Shown here: one piece after another, positions 17,209 through 25,657 of the stretch
How the letters are laid out: each line of letters starts with the position of its first letter
How positions within the stretch are numbered: position 1 is the stretch's first letter
From: Chloroflexota bacterium
GTDB taxonomy: Bacteria; Chloroflexota; Limnocylindria; P2-11E
NCBI GenBank assembly: GCA_005880575.1
Contig: VBIZ01000193.1
Location: 1 to 32,502 of the forward strand
DNA: 32,502 bases
Reading direction: 5' to 3'
Position numbers and translations under genes: made by a program
The notes under the pieces: generated by a model
The model's input: the letters and a program-made list of their open reading frames with translations, nothing else
Told to the model about the DNA's origin: nothing
Databases searched by the model: none

Positions 17209-17783
17209 GATCCCCTCGCGTACACCTCCGGCTTGAGCACGCCGACGAACGGCAGGTTCCGATACCGCTCGGCGTAGTCAAGCCCGTACCCGACGACGAA
17301 TTTGTCGGGGATCTCGAACCCGCGGTAGTCGATCTCCACTGGGACGATGCGACGCGCGGGCTTGTCCAGGAGAACGCACAGGCGGACCGACTCGGGCCGC
17401 TGCGAGCGCAAGTGATCGAAGACGTAGGAGAGCGTGTGGCCGGTGTCGAGGATGTCCTCGACGACCAGCACGTGCCGGCCTTCGATGGGATTGGCGAGGT
17501 CCTTCAGGATGCGCACCGCTCCGCTCGATTCGGTGCTCGCGCCGTACGACGACACCTCGAGGAAGTCGAGCGCGAGCGGTATCTGCGTGGCCCGCATGAG
17601 ATCGGCGAGGAAGGGAAGCGCCCCTTTGAGGACTGAGACGAGGACGAGATCCTTGCCCTGATAGTCGACGGCGATGCGGGCACCGAGCTCTCGCACCTTT
17701 GCGGCGATCTCCTCGGCGGTGACGAGAATCTCGGCAACATCGTCGGCTTGCTCGCGACGCGCAAGGACGGCCATGAGGCGCAT
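17205..17783 (-). CDS. hpt: Hypoxanthine phosphoribosyltransferase
   Basis: LVLVSVLKGALPFLADLMR...VLVVEDILDTGHTLSYV...KFVVGYGLDYAERYRNLPFVGVLKPEVY, with the PRPP-binding motif. Confidence 0.93.
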   Translation of the reverse strand: MRLMAVLARREQADDVAEILVTAEEIAAKVRELGARIAVDYQGKDLVLVSVLKGALPFLADLMRATQIPLALDFLEVSSYGASTESSGAVRILKDLANPIEGRHVLVVEDILDTGHTLSYVFDHLRSQRPESVRLCVLLDKPARRIVPVEIDYRGFEIPDKFVVGYGLDYAERYRNLPFVGVLKPEVYARGS

Positions 17784-17799
17784 TGTCGCAGGTGGTGTG

Positions 17800-17827
17800 C
17801 CGCTCGGCCGAGCGAGGAGCCGAGCGG
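17800..17827 (-). terminator. GC-rich hairpin directly after the cupredoxin stop; possible terminator
   Basis: CCGCTCGGC (17800-17808)/GCCGAGCGG (17819-17827), perfect 9-bp stem with 10-nt loop; no clear U-tract. Confidence 0.4.
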
Positions 17828-17832
17828 TCGGG

Positions 17833-18501
17833 CTACGAGCCCCGCCGCGCGAGGAAGAACGCGATCGCGCCGAGTACGACGACCGCGAGCGCGGCGGCGC
17901 CGATGAGGAGCGGCCCCATCCCGCCTCCGCCTGTGTTCGGTGTGGGCGTGACCTGCGCGGCGACGGTGGTCGGCGAGGCTGACGCGGTCTCCGTCGCCGC
18001 CGCGACGGGCGACGCGCTCGCGCTCGGGGCGGCGGTCGTCCCCTGGGGGGTCGGCGTTTCGCTCTGCGCCGGCGTCGGAGCCTCGGTCGTCGCGATCGTG
18101 GGTGGCGCGGTGCGGACCGGCGTCGGCGGCGCGGTCGGCGGTGCCGTCGGCTGTGGTGTTGACAAGGCCTGGACGACGATCGTGCCGTGCATGAACGCGT
18201 GGATGGCGCAGTGATACGCGAATGTCCCGGCCGCCGTGAAGACGAATGAGCCCGACGCACCCGCTCGAATCACACCCGTGTCCCAAGCGCCGGTGTCAGA
18301 CGTGGAGGTATGGCTGAACGCATCGTGGTTCGTCCAGGTCACCGTGTCCCCGACGCGTACGGTCACCGTCGCGGGAGCGAACGCCGATCCCTGGATGTTC
18401 ACCGCGCTGGTGGCCGCGAATGCGACCAACGGCAACGCGAGCAATCCGCACGAAAAGACGAGGGCCGCGGCCCAGACGGCCACGGCGCGCCTCACGGCCA
18501 T
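17833..18501 (-). CDS. Secreted, membrane-anchored cupredoxin (plastocyanin-like)
   Basis: Signal peptide; VNIQGSAFAPATVTVRVGDTVTWTNHDAFSHTST...GTFAYHCAIHAFMHGTIVV (H...C..H....M copper ligands); P/T/A/S-rich linker; C-terminal TM helix plus basic tail. Confidence 0.88.
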   Translation of the reverse strand: MAVRRAVAVWAAALVFSCGLLALPLVAFAATSAVNIQGSAFAPATVTVRVGDTVTWTNHDAFSHTSTSDTGAWDTGVIRAGASGSFVFTAAGTFAYHCAIHAFMHGTIVVQALSTPQPTAPPTAPPTPVRTAPPTIATTEAPTPAQSETPTPQGTTAAPSASASPVAAATETASASPTTVAAQVTPTPNTGGGGMGPLLIGAAALAVVVLGAIAFFLARRGS

Positions 18502-18506
18502 ACTTT
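18501..18506 (+). promoter_or_regulatory. Candidate -10 element (TACTTT) for leaderless rsmG
   Basis: TACTTT followed by 7 nt then GTG 18514; lies at the start codon of the divergent cupredoxin gene. Confidence 0.3.
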
Positions 18507-18513
18507 ACGGCTC

Positions 18514-19251
18514 GTGCCGCCCTCGGAGTCCGTTGACGCGCCGTTCGAGGCGCTCGCTCGCGACGCCGAGCGCATTGGCGTGCATCTCGATCCCGCGACG
18601 CTGGTGCTCTGCGCGCGATATGCCGATCTCCTCATCGAACGCAATACGACCACGAACCTCACAGCGATCACAACGCGGGCCGATATCGCAACGAAACATT
18701 TCCTCGATTCGTTCACCGCGGTCGCCGTGCGAACGTGGACCGGTCGCGAACGCATCATCGACGTGGGGAGCGGCGCGGGATTCCCGGGTCTGGCCCTGCG
18801 CCTGGCGCTCCCAGCGGCGCGGGTCACGCTCGTCGAGTCGATGGGGAAGAAGGCTCGCTTTCTCGAGGAGGTCACCAGCACGCTCGGTATCGACGGAGTC
18901 GAGGTGAGAAACGAACGCGCCGAGGCGCTCGCGAGCACGCGGCGCGAACATTACGACGTCGCCACTGCGCGCGCGGTCGGGACGCTCGGGGCGATCGTGG
19001 AATACCTGCTGCCGTTCCTGCGCGTCGGCGGCGACGCGATCGCCTGGAAAGGCCGGCTCGACGTGGAGCTGCCGGGCGCGAAAAAAGCCTGCGCGGCGAT
19101 TGGCGGAGAAATCGTGAAGGTCACGCCGACCTCGGAGCTGGGCCTCGGGAAGACCCTGCCGGGCAGATCGCTCGTCGTGATCCGGAAGGTTCACGCAACG
19201 CCGACGCGCTTTCCGCGCTCGGCGGCGGAGGCGAAGCGTCGTCCGTGGTGA
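18514..19251 (+). CDS. rsmG: 16S rRNA (guanine-N7) methyltransferase RsmG
   Basis: YADLLIERNTTTNLTAITTRADIATKHFLDSFTAV...IIDVGSGAGFPGLALRLALPAARVTLVESMGKKARFLEEV...ARAVGTLGAIVEYLLPFLRVGG. Confidence 0.93.
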   Translation: MPPSESVDAPFEALARDAERIGVHLDPATLVLCARYADLLIERNTTTNLTAITTRADIATKHFLDSFTAVAVRTWTGRERIIDVGSGAGFPGLALRLALPAARVTLVESMGKKARFLEEVTSTLGIDGVEVRNERAEALASTRREHYDVATARAVGTLGAIVEYLLPFLRVGGDAIAWKGRLDVELPGAKKACAAIGGEIVKVTPTSELGLGKTLPGRSLVVIRKVHATPTRFPRSAAEAKRRPW

Positions 19252-19949
19252 TCGTGCCATCGCTCGATATTCGGGGATCGCGCCTTTCAGACGGTCCGGG
19301 CTCAGCCGTCATCGCGAAAGCGCGCGACCTCGTTGCGGAGGGTGCCGAGGAGCTGCATCTCGTCGATCTCGACCGTGCGGAGACCGGTACCTCGGAGAAT
19401 CTGGAACTTCTCGCCGCGGTGGCGCACGCCGCGGGTGTGCCGTGCCGTCTGGCCGGCGGGATCTCGCGCGTGGACGACGCGCGCCGTGCGATCGACCGCG
19501 GATTCGCGGGCGTCCTCTTCTCGAGCGCCGTGTTCGGCGATGACGAGCTTCTGAAGGACATCGCCGCACTCGGTGACACGGGCATCGTCGAGATCGAAGC
19601 GAAGGCCGGATTCCTCGCGCCGCGCGGCGGCGAAGCGGACCTCGTCGCGGTCGCGACCGGTCGCGGCGCCCTCGCCGCAGCGCGCGCCGCGCAGATCGCC
19701 GGGGTGCGCGCGCTCTATCTCATCGATCTGACGACCGAAGGGCGGCTCGCGGGCCCACCGCTCGACCTCGTCGACGCTGTGCGCGCGGTGCTCGGCCGTC
19801 GCGTCGCGCTGCACGCCGGCGGCGGCGTTCGCGACCTCGACGATGTTCGTGCGCTCGCCTCACGGGGCGTGGCTTCCGTCGTCATCGGCCGCGCTCTCGC
19901 GGAGAGGCGCTTCACCATCCGCGCTGCGCGAGAGGCATCCGTCGCGTGA
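19245..19949 (+). CDS. HisA/HisF-family TIM-barrel protein with variant active-site motif
   Basis: VPSLDIRGSRLSDG...ELHLVDLDRAETGTSENLELL...RLAGGISRVDDARRAIDRGFAGVLFSSAVF...VEIEAKAGFLAPRGGE...LYLIDLTTEGRLAGPPLDLVDAV...HAGGGVRDLDDVRALASRGVASVVIGRALAERRFTI. Confidence 0.8.
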   Translation: MVIVPSLDIRGSRLSDGPGSAVIAKARDLVAEGAEELHLVDLDRAETGTSENLELLAAVAHAAGVPCRLAGGISRVDDARRAIDRGFAGVLFSSAVFGDDELLKDIAALGDTGIVEIEAKAGFLAPRGGEADLVAVATGRGALAAARAAQIAGVRALYLIDLTTEGRLAGPPLDLVDAVRAVLGRRVALHAGGGVRDLDDVRALASRGVASVVIGRALAERRFTIRAAREASVA

Positions 19950-20662
19950 AGGTCGGTGTGGTGAGCGACATCCATGCGAATCTCGTCGCGCTCGAGACGG
20001 TGCTCGCCGAGATGGGACCCGTGGACGCGCTCTGGGTCTGCGGCGATACCGTCGGGTATGGGCCCGACCCGTCCGACGTGCTCGCGCTCCTCGCCGAGCG
20101 GAAGGCGACGATCGTGGCGGGCAACCACGACCGCGCGGTCGCGAGGGGGGAGGACCTGGACTTCTTCAATCCGCCCGCGGCGGTTGCGGCGAAGATGCAT
20201 CAGCGCTGGCTCTCTCCGGCGGAGCGCGACATGCTGGCGGCGCTCCCGAGGACCCTCGAAACGAACAACGTGACGCTCTGCCATGGAAGCCTCCGCGATC
20301 CCCTGTGGGAGTACGTCACCAACCCGAGGAGTGCCGCCGCCTCGCTCGCGCTTGCCAGGACATCGCACTGCTGCGCCGGCCACACCCACGTTCCCTCGCT
20401 CTTTCGCGCGGACGGGCGCGCGGAGCCCGGCCGGGTGCGGTACGACGTCGCGTACGCGCTCGCGCCCCGCGCGTTTCTGAACCCCGGAAGCGTCGGCCAG
20501 CCGCGAGACGGCGATCCACGGGCCGCGTACGCGGTCATCGACCTTGCGATGAGCACTGTGACCTTCCATCGTTCGCCCTATCGACTTGAAGAGACGCAGC
20601 GCCGGATCCGCGAACGAGGTCTTCCCTCGATCTTTGCGGACCGCCTGGCGTTCGGCCTGTGA
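19946..20662 (+). CDS. Metallophosphoesterase (calcineurin-like, YfcE/MJ0936-like)
   Basis: VGVVSDIHANLVALETVL...VCGDTVGYGPDP...VAGNHDRAV...CCAGHTHVPSLF...FLNPGSVGQPRDGDPRAAYAVID. Confidence 0.92.
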   Translation: MKVGVVSDIHANLVALETVLAEMGPVDALWVCGDTVGYGPDPSDVLALLAERKATIVAGNHDRAVARGEDLDFFNPPAAVAAKMHQRWLSPAERDMLAALPRTLETNNVTLCHGSLRDPLWEYVTNPRSAAASLALARTSHCCAGHTHVPSLFRADGRAEPGRVRYDVAYALAPRAFLNPGSVGQPRDGDPRAAYAVIDLAMSTVTFHRSPYRLEETQRRIRERGLPSIFADRLAFGL

Positions 20663-21116
20663 GCTCCTGCTTGTGGTCGCGGTCGCGTGCGGTGGCCCGG
20701 AGGCGGGCGTGACGGCTGCCCAGAACGTGCCCTTCACCGATCACGGCTCGACGCAGGAATCGGAGTACGAAGGTGGCCCGCGCATCGTCGCAGCGACCGA
20801 TCCGGCGACCATTGGCCTCGAGCAGCTCGCCGCCAGAGACGCGACGCGCCTCTATATCGGCGCCTTCGCTGGAGCGCAGCGCACCGGCGGATATGACATC
20901 CGTGTCGTGCGGATAGAGCGCACCGGCAGCACGCTCACGGCCCACGCGACGTTCGGGGCGCCACCGCCGGGTGCGATCACCATCCAGGTGCTCACGTCTC
21001 CCGCGCACCTCGTCTCGATCGAGCGTCAGTCGGCTTCGTCCGCCCGCGAGCTCGTGTTGATGGACCAATCGGGGGCGGAGCGGGCCCGCGGCACCGTGCC
21101 ACAATCGCAACCCTGA
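20586..21116 (+). CDS. Small lipoprotein with PrcB-like C-terminal domain
   Basis: Lipobox-like LLLVVAVACGG; GYDIRVVRIERTGSTLTAHATFGAPPPGAITIQVLTSPAHLVSIERQ resembles the PrcB C-terminal domain. True start probably internal, near 20650-20680. Confidence 0.65.
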   Translation: MKRRSAGSANEVFPRSLRTAWRSACELLLVVAVACGGPEAGVTAAQNVPFTDHGSTQESEYEGGPRIVAATDPATIGLEQLAARDATRLYIGAFAGAQRTGGYDIRVVRIERTGSTLTAHATFGAPPPGAITIQVLTSPAHLVSIERQSASSARELVLMDQSGAERARGTVPQSQP

Positions 21117-21117
21117 C

Positions 21118-23181
21118 GTGACAGACGACGAAGGAAAAAACGAGACACCCGAGACTCCTTCTCTCGAAGACCGCACCACCAAGTCCGGGCGACTTCCGGG
21201 AAACCGCTATGTCAAGCTCTACCGCGCCCCCGGCTTCCGCCGGCGCGGAGACCGCTACGTCGCGGACGAGGAGCTCCTCGAGTCCGCGAGCCGACTGGGC
21301 AGGGCGTACGAGACGGTCCGGCGCTTCTTGCTCGGAAGGCGCCTCAGCATGGAGGCGGAAGAGACCGAGCGGCTGTCGGTCTTCACGGGACTCGCGATCC
21401 TCGGCTCGGACAACATCTCTTCCTCTGCGTACGCGACCGAGGAGGCCATGCGCGTCCTCGCGCTCGCCGGGATGGGGGCGTTCGTTTTTCTGACACCGAT
21501 CGCTATCGCGATCGTCGGTGTCCTCGCGATCGTGATCCTCTCGCAATCACAGGTGATCCAGGCGTACCCGAACGGCGGCGGCAGCTACATCGTCACGAGC
21601 GACAACCTGGGCACGATGCCTGGGCTTGTCGCGGCGGCGGCGCTTCTCATCGACTACGTCCTCACGGTGGCCACTTCCACCGCCGCCGGGGTCTACGCGA
21701 TCACGAGCTTCGTGCCCGACTTGCAACCGGATGCCGTGCCGATCGGGCTTGCGTTCATCGCTCTGCTGATGGTCGGCAACCTTCGCGGCGTTCGCGAGGC
21801 GGGCCTGATCTTCGCCGGACCGACGTACGTCTACATCTTCGCGCTCGGCGCGCTAATCCTGTACGGCATCTTCAGGATCGTGACCGGCGATATCCCTCCA
21901 GCCGCGGTGCCGCCGAATCCCTTTCCGCAGGAAGGAGAGATGTCGCTCGCGGGTCTTGCTGGCTCGCTGCTCGTCCTTCGCGCGTTCGCATCCGGATCGG
22001 TCGGACTCACGGGTAGCGAAGCGATCGCGAACGGCGTCCCTAGCATGCAGAAGGACGAACGCCGCCACGCGACGATCACGCTCGTTCTGATGGGCGCGAC
22101 GTTCGCCGTGCTCTTTCTCGGACTCACGTATCTCGCGCAGACCATCGGCACGATCCCCGACCGCCTCGAAGCGGAGTCGCTGAACAGTCTCGTGACGCGA
22201 TCGCTTGTCGGCATGTCGCCGTTCTACTACCTCGTCCAGGGATCGACCGCCGTCATCCTCGCGCTCGCCGCGAACACCGGGTTCACCGGGTTTCCGCGCC
22301 TGGCCTCGGTCCTGGCGAACGACCGCTTCATGCCGCGGCAGTTCGCTTATCGCGGCGATCGGCTCGCGTTCTCGTTCGGGATCGTCGCCCTCGCTCTGGC
22401 ATCGGCCCTCGTGCTCGCGGTGAACCAGGGAAGCGTGACGAAGCTCATCCCCTTCTACACGATCGGCGTGTTCCTCGCGATCACGCTCGCGCAGACCGGG
22501 CTTGTTCGCCGCTGGCGCCGCCTCCGCTCGCCCGGTTGGCAATGGCGAGCCATGTTGAACGGCCTCGGGGCCGTCGTCACCGGGCTCGTCCTCATCGTGG
22601 TCCTCATCGCCAAGGCTCCGGAGGGCGCGTGGCTGATCGTGCTAATCATCCCGCTGCTCGTCGCATTGCTCTTCTCCATCCACCGCACATACATGAGGAC
22701 GCAGGACGCGCTCGTCATCGAGCGGCTCGACGAGGAAGTCCCTCTGATGCGCGCGCCGGTCGTGATCGTCCCCGTGGGCCGGCTCGACCGCGCGACCGCG
22801 CGCGCCGTGGCCTTCGCCCGTTCGATCTCGCCCGCGGTACGGGCGGTCCACGTCTCCACGAGCGAGGAGAGCTCGCGAGAGTTTCGCAAGCGGTGGGATG
22901 CCTGGGCGGGCCGGGTTCCCCTCGATGTGATCGAGTCGCCGTACCGCTCGCTCGTGCCGCCGCTGCTCAAATACATCGACCGTATCGGCGAACGTGATCC
23001 CGACAAGCCGATCACCGTCGTGCTCGCGTCCTTCGTGCCGCACAGCTGGTGGGAGTGGCTCCTGCACAGCCAGACTGCTCTTCGCCTCAAGGCCAGCCTT
23101 CTCTTCCGTCCGAACACGATCGTGATCGACGTGCCCTACCACTTTGACGAAGACCGAGAGGATCACCGGCATGACCGCTGA
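21118..23181 (+). CDS. APC-superfamily permease, KimA/KUP-like, copy 1
   Basis: LAILGSDNISSSAYATEEAMRVL, YPNGGGSYIVTSDNLG, ASGSVGLTGSEAIANGVPSM; C-terminal Usp-like cytosolic domain ending LLFRPNTIVIDVPYHF. Confidence 0.85.
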   Translation: MTDDEGKNETPETPSLEDRTTKSGRLPGNRYVKLYRAPGFRRRGDRYVADEELLESASRLGRAYETVRRFLLGRRLSMEAEETERLSVFTGLAILGSDNISSSAYATEEAMRVLALAGMGAFVFLTPIAIAIVGVLAIVILSQSQVIQAYPNGGGSYIVTSDNLGTMPGLVAAAALLIDYVLTVATSTAAGVYAITSFVPDLQPDAVPIGLAFIALLMVGNLRGVREAGLIFAGPTYVYIFALGALILYGIFRIVTGDIPPAAVPPNPFPQEGEMSLAGLAGSLLVLRAFASGSVGLTGSEAIANGVPSMQKDERRHATITLVLMGATFAVLFLGLTYLAQTIGTIPDRLEAESLNSLVTRSLVGMSPFYYLVQGSTAVILALAANTGFTGFPRLASVLANDRFMPRQFAYRGDRLAFSFGIVALALASALVLAVNQGSVTKLIPFYTIGVFLAITLAQTGLVRRWRRLRSPGWQWRAMLNGLGAVVTGLVLIVVLIAKAPEGAWLIVLIIPLLVALLFSIHRTYMRTQDALVIERLDEEVPLMRAPVVIVPVGRLDRATARAVAFARSISPAVRAVHVSTSEESSREFRKRWDAWAGRVPLDVIESPYRSLVPPLLKYIDRIGERDPDKPITVVLASFVPHSWWEWLLHSQTALRLKASLLFRPNTIVIDVPYHFDEDREDHRHDR

Positions 23182-25216
23182 CGAGCCCGAGCCGCCCGAC
23201 ACCCCCTCACTCGAGCGGCGCGTCAAGCAGACCGGCCGTCACGTCGGCGACCAGTACGTCCGCATCATGCGGCCGACGGGCAGTGGCATACGGGGCCACG
23301 GCGGTCGCTATGTCGCGACCGAACAGACCATGGATCGGACGGGTCGTGTGGGGCGCGGGTGGGACGCGACCGTTCGCTTTCTCATCGGCAAGCGGCTGCA
23401 TAGCGATGCCGAGGCCGAGGAGCGCATCGGCGTCGCCACAGGGCTTCCGATCCTGGCTTCCGACAACGTCTCCTCCTCCGCGTACGCGACCGAGGAGGCG
23501 ATGCGCATCCTCGCCATCGCGGGGGGAGCGGCCCTCGCACTCACGATGCCGATAGCGCTCGCGGTCGTGTTCGTCCTCGCGATCGTCGTCCTCTCCGAAT
23601 CGCGCGTGATCCGCGCGTACCCGAACGGCGGCGGCAGCTATCTCGTCGCGCGTGAGAACCACGGCGTCGTCGCCGGACTCGTCGCCGCATCCGCGCTCCT
23701 CATCGATTACGTGCTCACCGTTGCCGTCTCCACCGCCGCGGGCGTTGCCGCCATCTCGAGCTTCGTTCCGGAGCTGCACCAGCATCGCGTGATGGTCGGG
23801 ATCGTGCTCATCGCGGTGCTGGCGGTCGGCAATCTTCGCGGCGTCCGTGAGGCGGGGCTCCTCTTCGCGGCTCCGACATACGCGTACATGCTGGCCATGT
23901 ACGGACTCCTCGCGTACGGGCTCTTCCGCATCTTCACCGGCGACGTGCCGGCCGCGGTCACGCCGCCGGACCCCTTCCCCGCGGAGGGAACCGCGGCGCT
24001 CTCGATCCTGCTCGTCCTCCGCGCATTCGCCTCGGGTTCGGTCGGTCTCACAGGAAGCGAGGCTGTGGCGAACGGCGTGCCGAGCTTCAAGCGGCCCGAG
24101 ACCAAGAACGCGGTCATCACGCTCGTCCTGATGGGCGCGATCTTCGCGACGATCTTCCTCGGGGTCACCTACCTCGCCACAAAGATCGGGATCCAACCCG
24201 ACCAGAGCGAGATCGAGACCGTGAACAGCATGATCACCCGAGCGGTGGTCGGCGCCGGCACGCCCTTTTACTACTTCGTGCAGGTGACGACGGCGATCAT
24301 CCTGCTGCTTGCGGCCAACACCGGCTTCACCGGATTTCCGCGGCTCGCCTCGGTGCTTGCGAACGATCGGTTCATGCCACGGCATTTTGCGGACGTCGGC
24401 TCGCGCCTTGCGTTCAACACGGGGATCGTTGTCCTATCGGTGCTCGCCGCGCTGATCCTCGCGGCGTTCGGCGGGAGCGTGAACGCCCTCGTCCCGCTCT
24501 ACACGATCGGAGTGTTCCTGGCCTTCACTCTGTCGCAGTCGGGGCTGGTGCGGCGCTGGTGGCGCCTCCGTAATCCCGGATGGCGCCTTTCGATGGCGAT
24601 CAACACCTTCGGCGCCGTGGTTACGGGGACGGTCCTCATCGTGGTCGCGATCACGAAGTTCGCCCTCGGCGCGTGGATGGTGATGGTGCTGATCCCGGTC
24701 ATCGTGGCACTCCTCTATGCGATCAACCGGCACTACCAGACGACGCAGGACGCTTTGGTGATCTCCGGGACGGATCAGCGCGTGCCCGTATACGCCGCGC
24801 CGGTGGTGATCGTTCCCATCGCGCGACTCGACCGCGCCGCGCTCCAGGCGCTTGCGTTCGCGCGATCGGTGTCGCCGACGGTGAAGGCCGTGCACGTGTC
24901 GATGTCGCGCGCGAGCGCGGACGAGTTCCGCGTGCGCTGGAACCGGCTCGGGACGGACGTCGCCCTCGACGTCCTTGAATCGCCATTCCGGTCGCTCGTC
25001 CAGCCGCTGCTGCGCTACATCGACGCGATCGACAAGTCGGACGACCGGCCGATCACCGTGGTGCTCAGCGAGTTCGTACCGAGCCACTGGTGGGAGTGGC
25101 TGCTGCACAGCCAGACCGCGTTTCGCCTGAAGGCGGCGCTCCTGTTCCGACCGAACACGATCGTCATCGACGTTCCGTACCACCATCGCGACACTGCAGA
25201 CCTCGCCCGCGGTTAG
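23171..25216 (+). CDS. APC-superfamily permease, KimA/KUP-like, copy 2
   Basis: LPILASDNVSSSAYATEEAMRIL, YPNGGGSYLVARENHG, ASGSVGLTGSEAVANGVPSF; ends LLFRPNTIVIDVPYHH. Confidence 0.85.
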   Translation: MTADEPEPPDTPSLERRVKQTGRHVGDQYVRIMRPTGSGIRGHGGRYVATEQTMDRTGRVGRGWDATVRFLIGKRLHSDAEAEERIGVATGLPILASDNVSSSAYATEEAMRILAIAGGAALALTMPIALAVVFVLAIVVLSESRVIRAYPNGGGSYLVARENHGVVAGLVAASALLIDYVLTVAVSTAAGVAAISSFVPELHQHRVMVGIVLIAVLAVGNLRGVREAGLLFAAPTYAYMLAMYGLLAYGLFRIFTGDVPAAVTPPDPFPAEGTAALSILLVLRAFASGSVGLTGSEAVANGVPSFKRPETKNAVITLVLMGAIFATIFLGVTYLATKIGIQPDQSEIETVNSMITRAVVGAGTPFYYFVQVTTAIILLLAANTGFTGFPRLASVLANDRFMPRHFADVGSRLAFNTGIVVLSVLAALILAAFGGSVNALVPLYTIGVFLAFTLSQSGLVRRWWRLRNPGWRLSMAINTFGAVVTGTVLIVVAITKFALGAWMVMVLIPVIVALLYAINRHYQTTQDALVISGTDQRVPVYAAPVVIVPIARLDRAALQALAFARSVSPTVKAVHVSMSRASADEFRVRWNRLGTDVALDVLESPFRSLVQPLLRYIDAIDKSDDRPITVVLSEFVPSHWWEWLLHSQTAFRLKAALLFRPNTIVIDVPYHHRDTADLARG

Positions 25217-25219
25217 ACT
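25214..25219 (+). promoter_or_regulatory. Candidate -10 element (TAGACT) of a leaderless usp transcript
   Basis: GGTTAGACT 9 nt before ATG 25229; TAG is also the stop codon of the upstream permease. Confidence 0.35.
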
Positions 25220-25228
25220 CGCGCACTC

Positions 25229-25657
25229 ATGCAGCCGAAGCGCATCCTCGTGGCGCTCGCGGGGACTAGCGCGGATCCCGATGTGATTCGTCTCGTGGCG
25301 TGGGTCGCAAAGCCGGCCAAGGCCGAGGTGGTCGGCATCCACGTCATCGAAGTCCGGTGGAACCTTCCGCTTGACGCGGTGATGGAGCCGGAGCTCGACC
25401 GGGGCGAGGAGCTCCTCGAAAGCGCCAAGAAGGTGGCCGACCAAGCTGGCCTCCAGCTCGAGACCGAGCTCCTGCAGGCGCGCGACGCGGCCGCTGCCAT
25501 CGTCGACACGGCCGTGGAACGCAAGTGCGACCTCATCGTCGTTGCCATGCCCTATCGAAAGCGATTAGGAAGGGTGTACGTGGGAAGAACCGTGCAGAAC
25601 GTGTATGTAAACGCGCCATGCGCGGTGCTCGCGTATCGTCAGGAAGAGAACAAGTGA
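25229..25657 (+). CDS. Universal stress protein (UspA) family
   Basis: KRILVALAGTSADPDVIRLVAWVAK...VVGIHVIEV...CDLIVVAMPYRKRLGRVYVGRTVQNVYVNAPCAVLAYR. Confidence 0.8.
   Translation: MQPKRILVALAGTSADPDVIRLVAWVAKPAKAEVVGIHVIEVRWNLPLDAVMEPELDRGEELLESAKKVADQAGLQLETELLQARDAAAAIVDTAVERKCDLIVVAMPYRKRLGRVYVGRTVQNVYVNAPCAVLAYRQEENK

Noticed and set aside
23207-25444. Long minus ORFs (392 and 336 aa) opposite the permeases
   Set aside because: Charged antisense shadow ORFs. Similar shadows recur opposite both plus-strand permeases, as expected when paralogues share codon patterns, so they are not independent genes.
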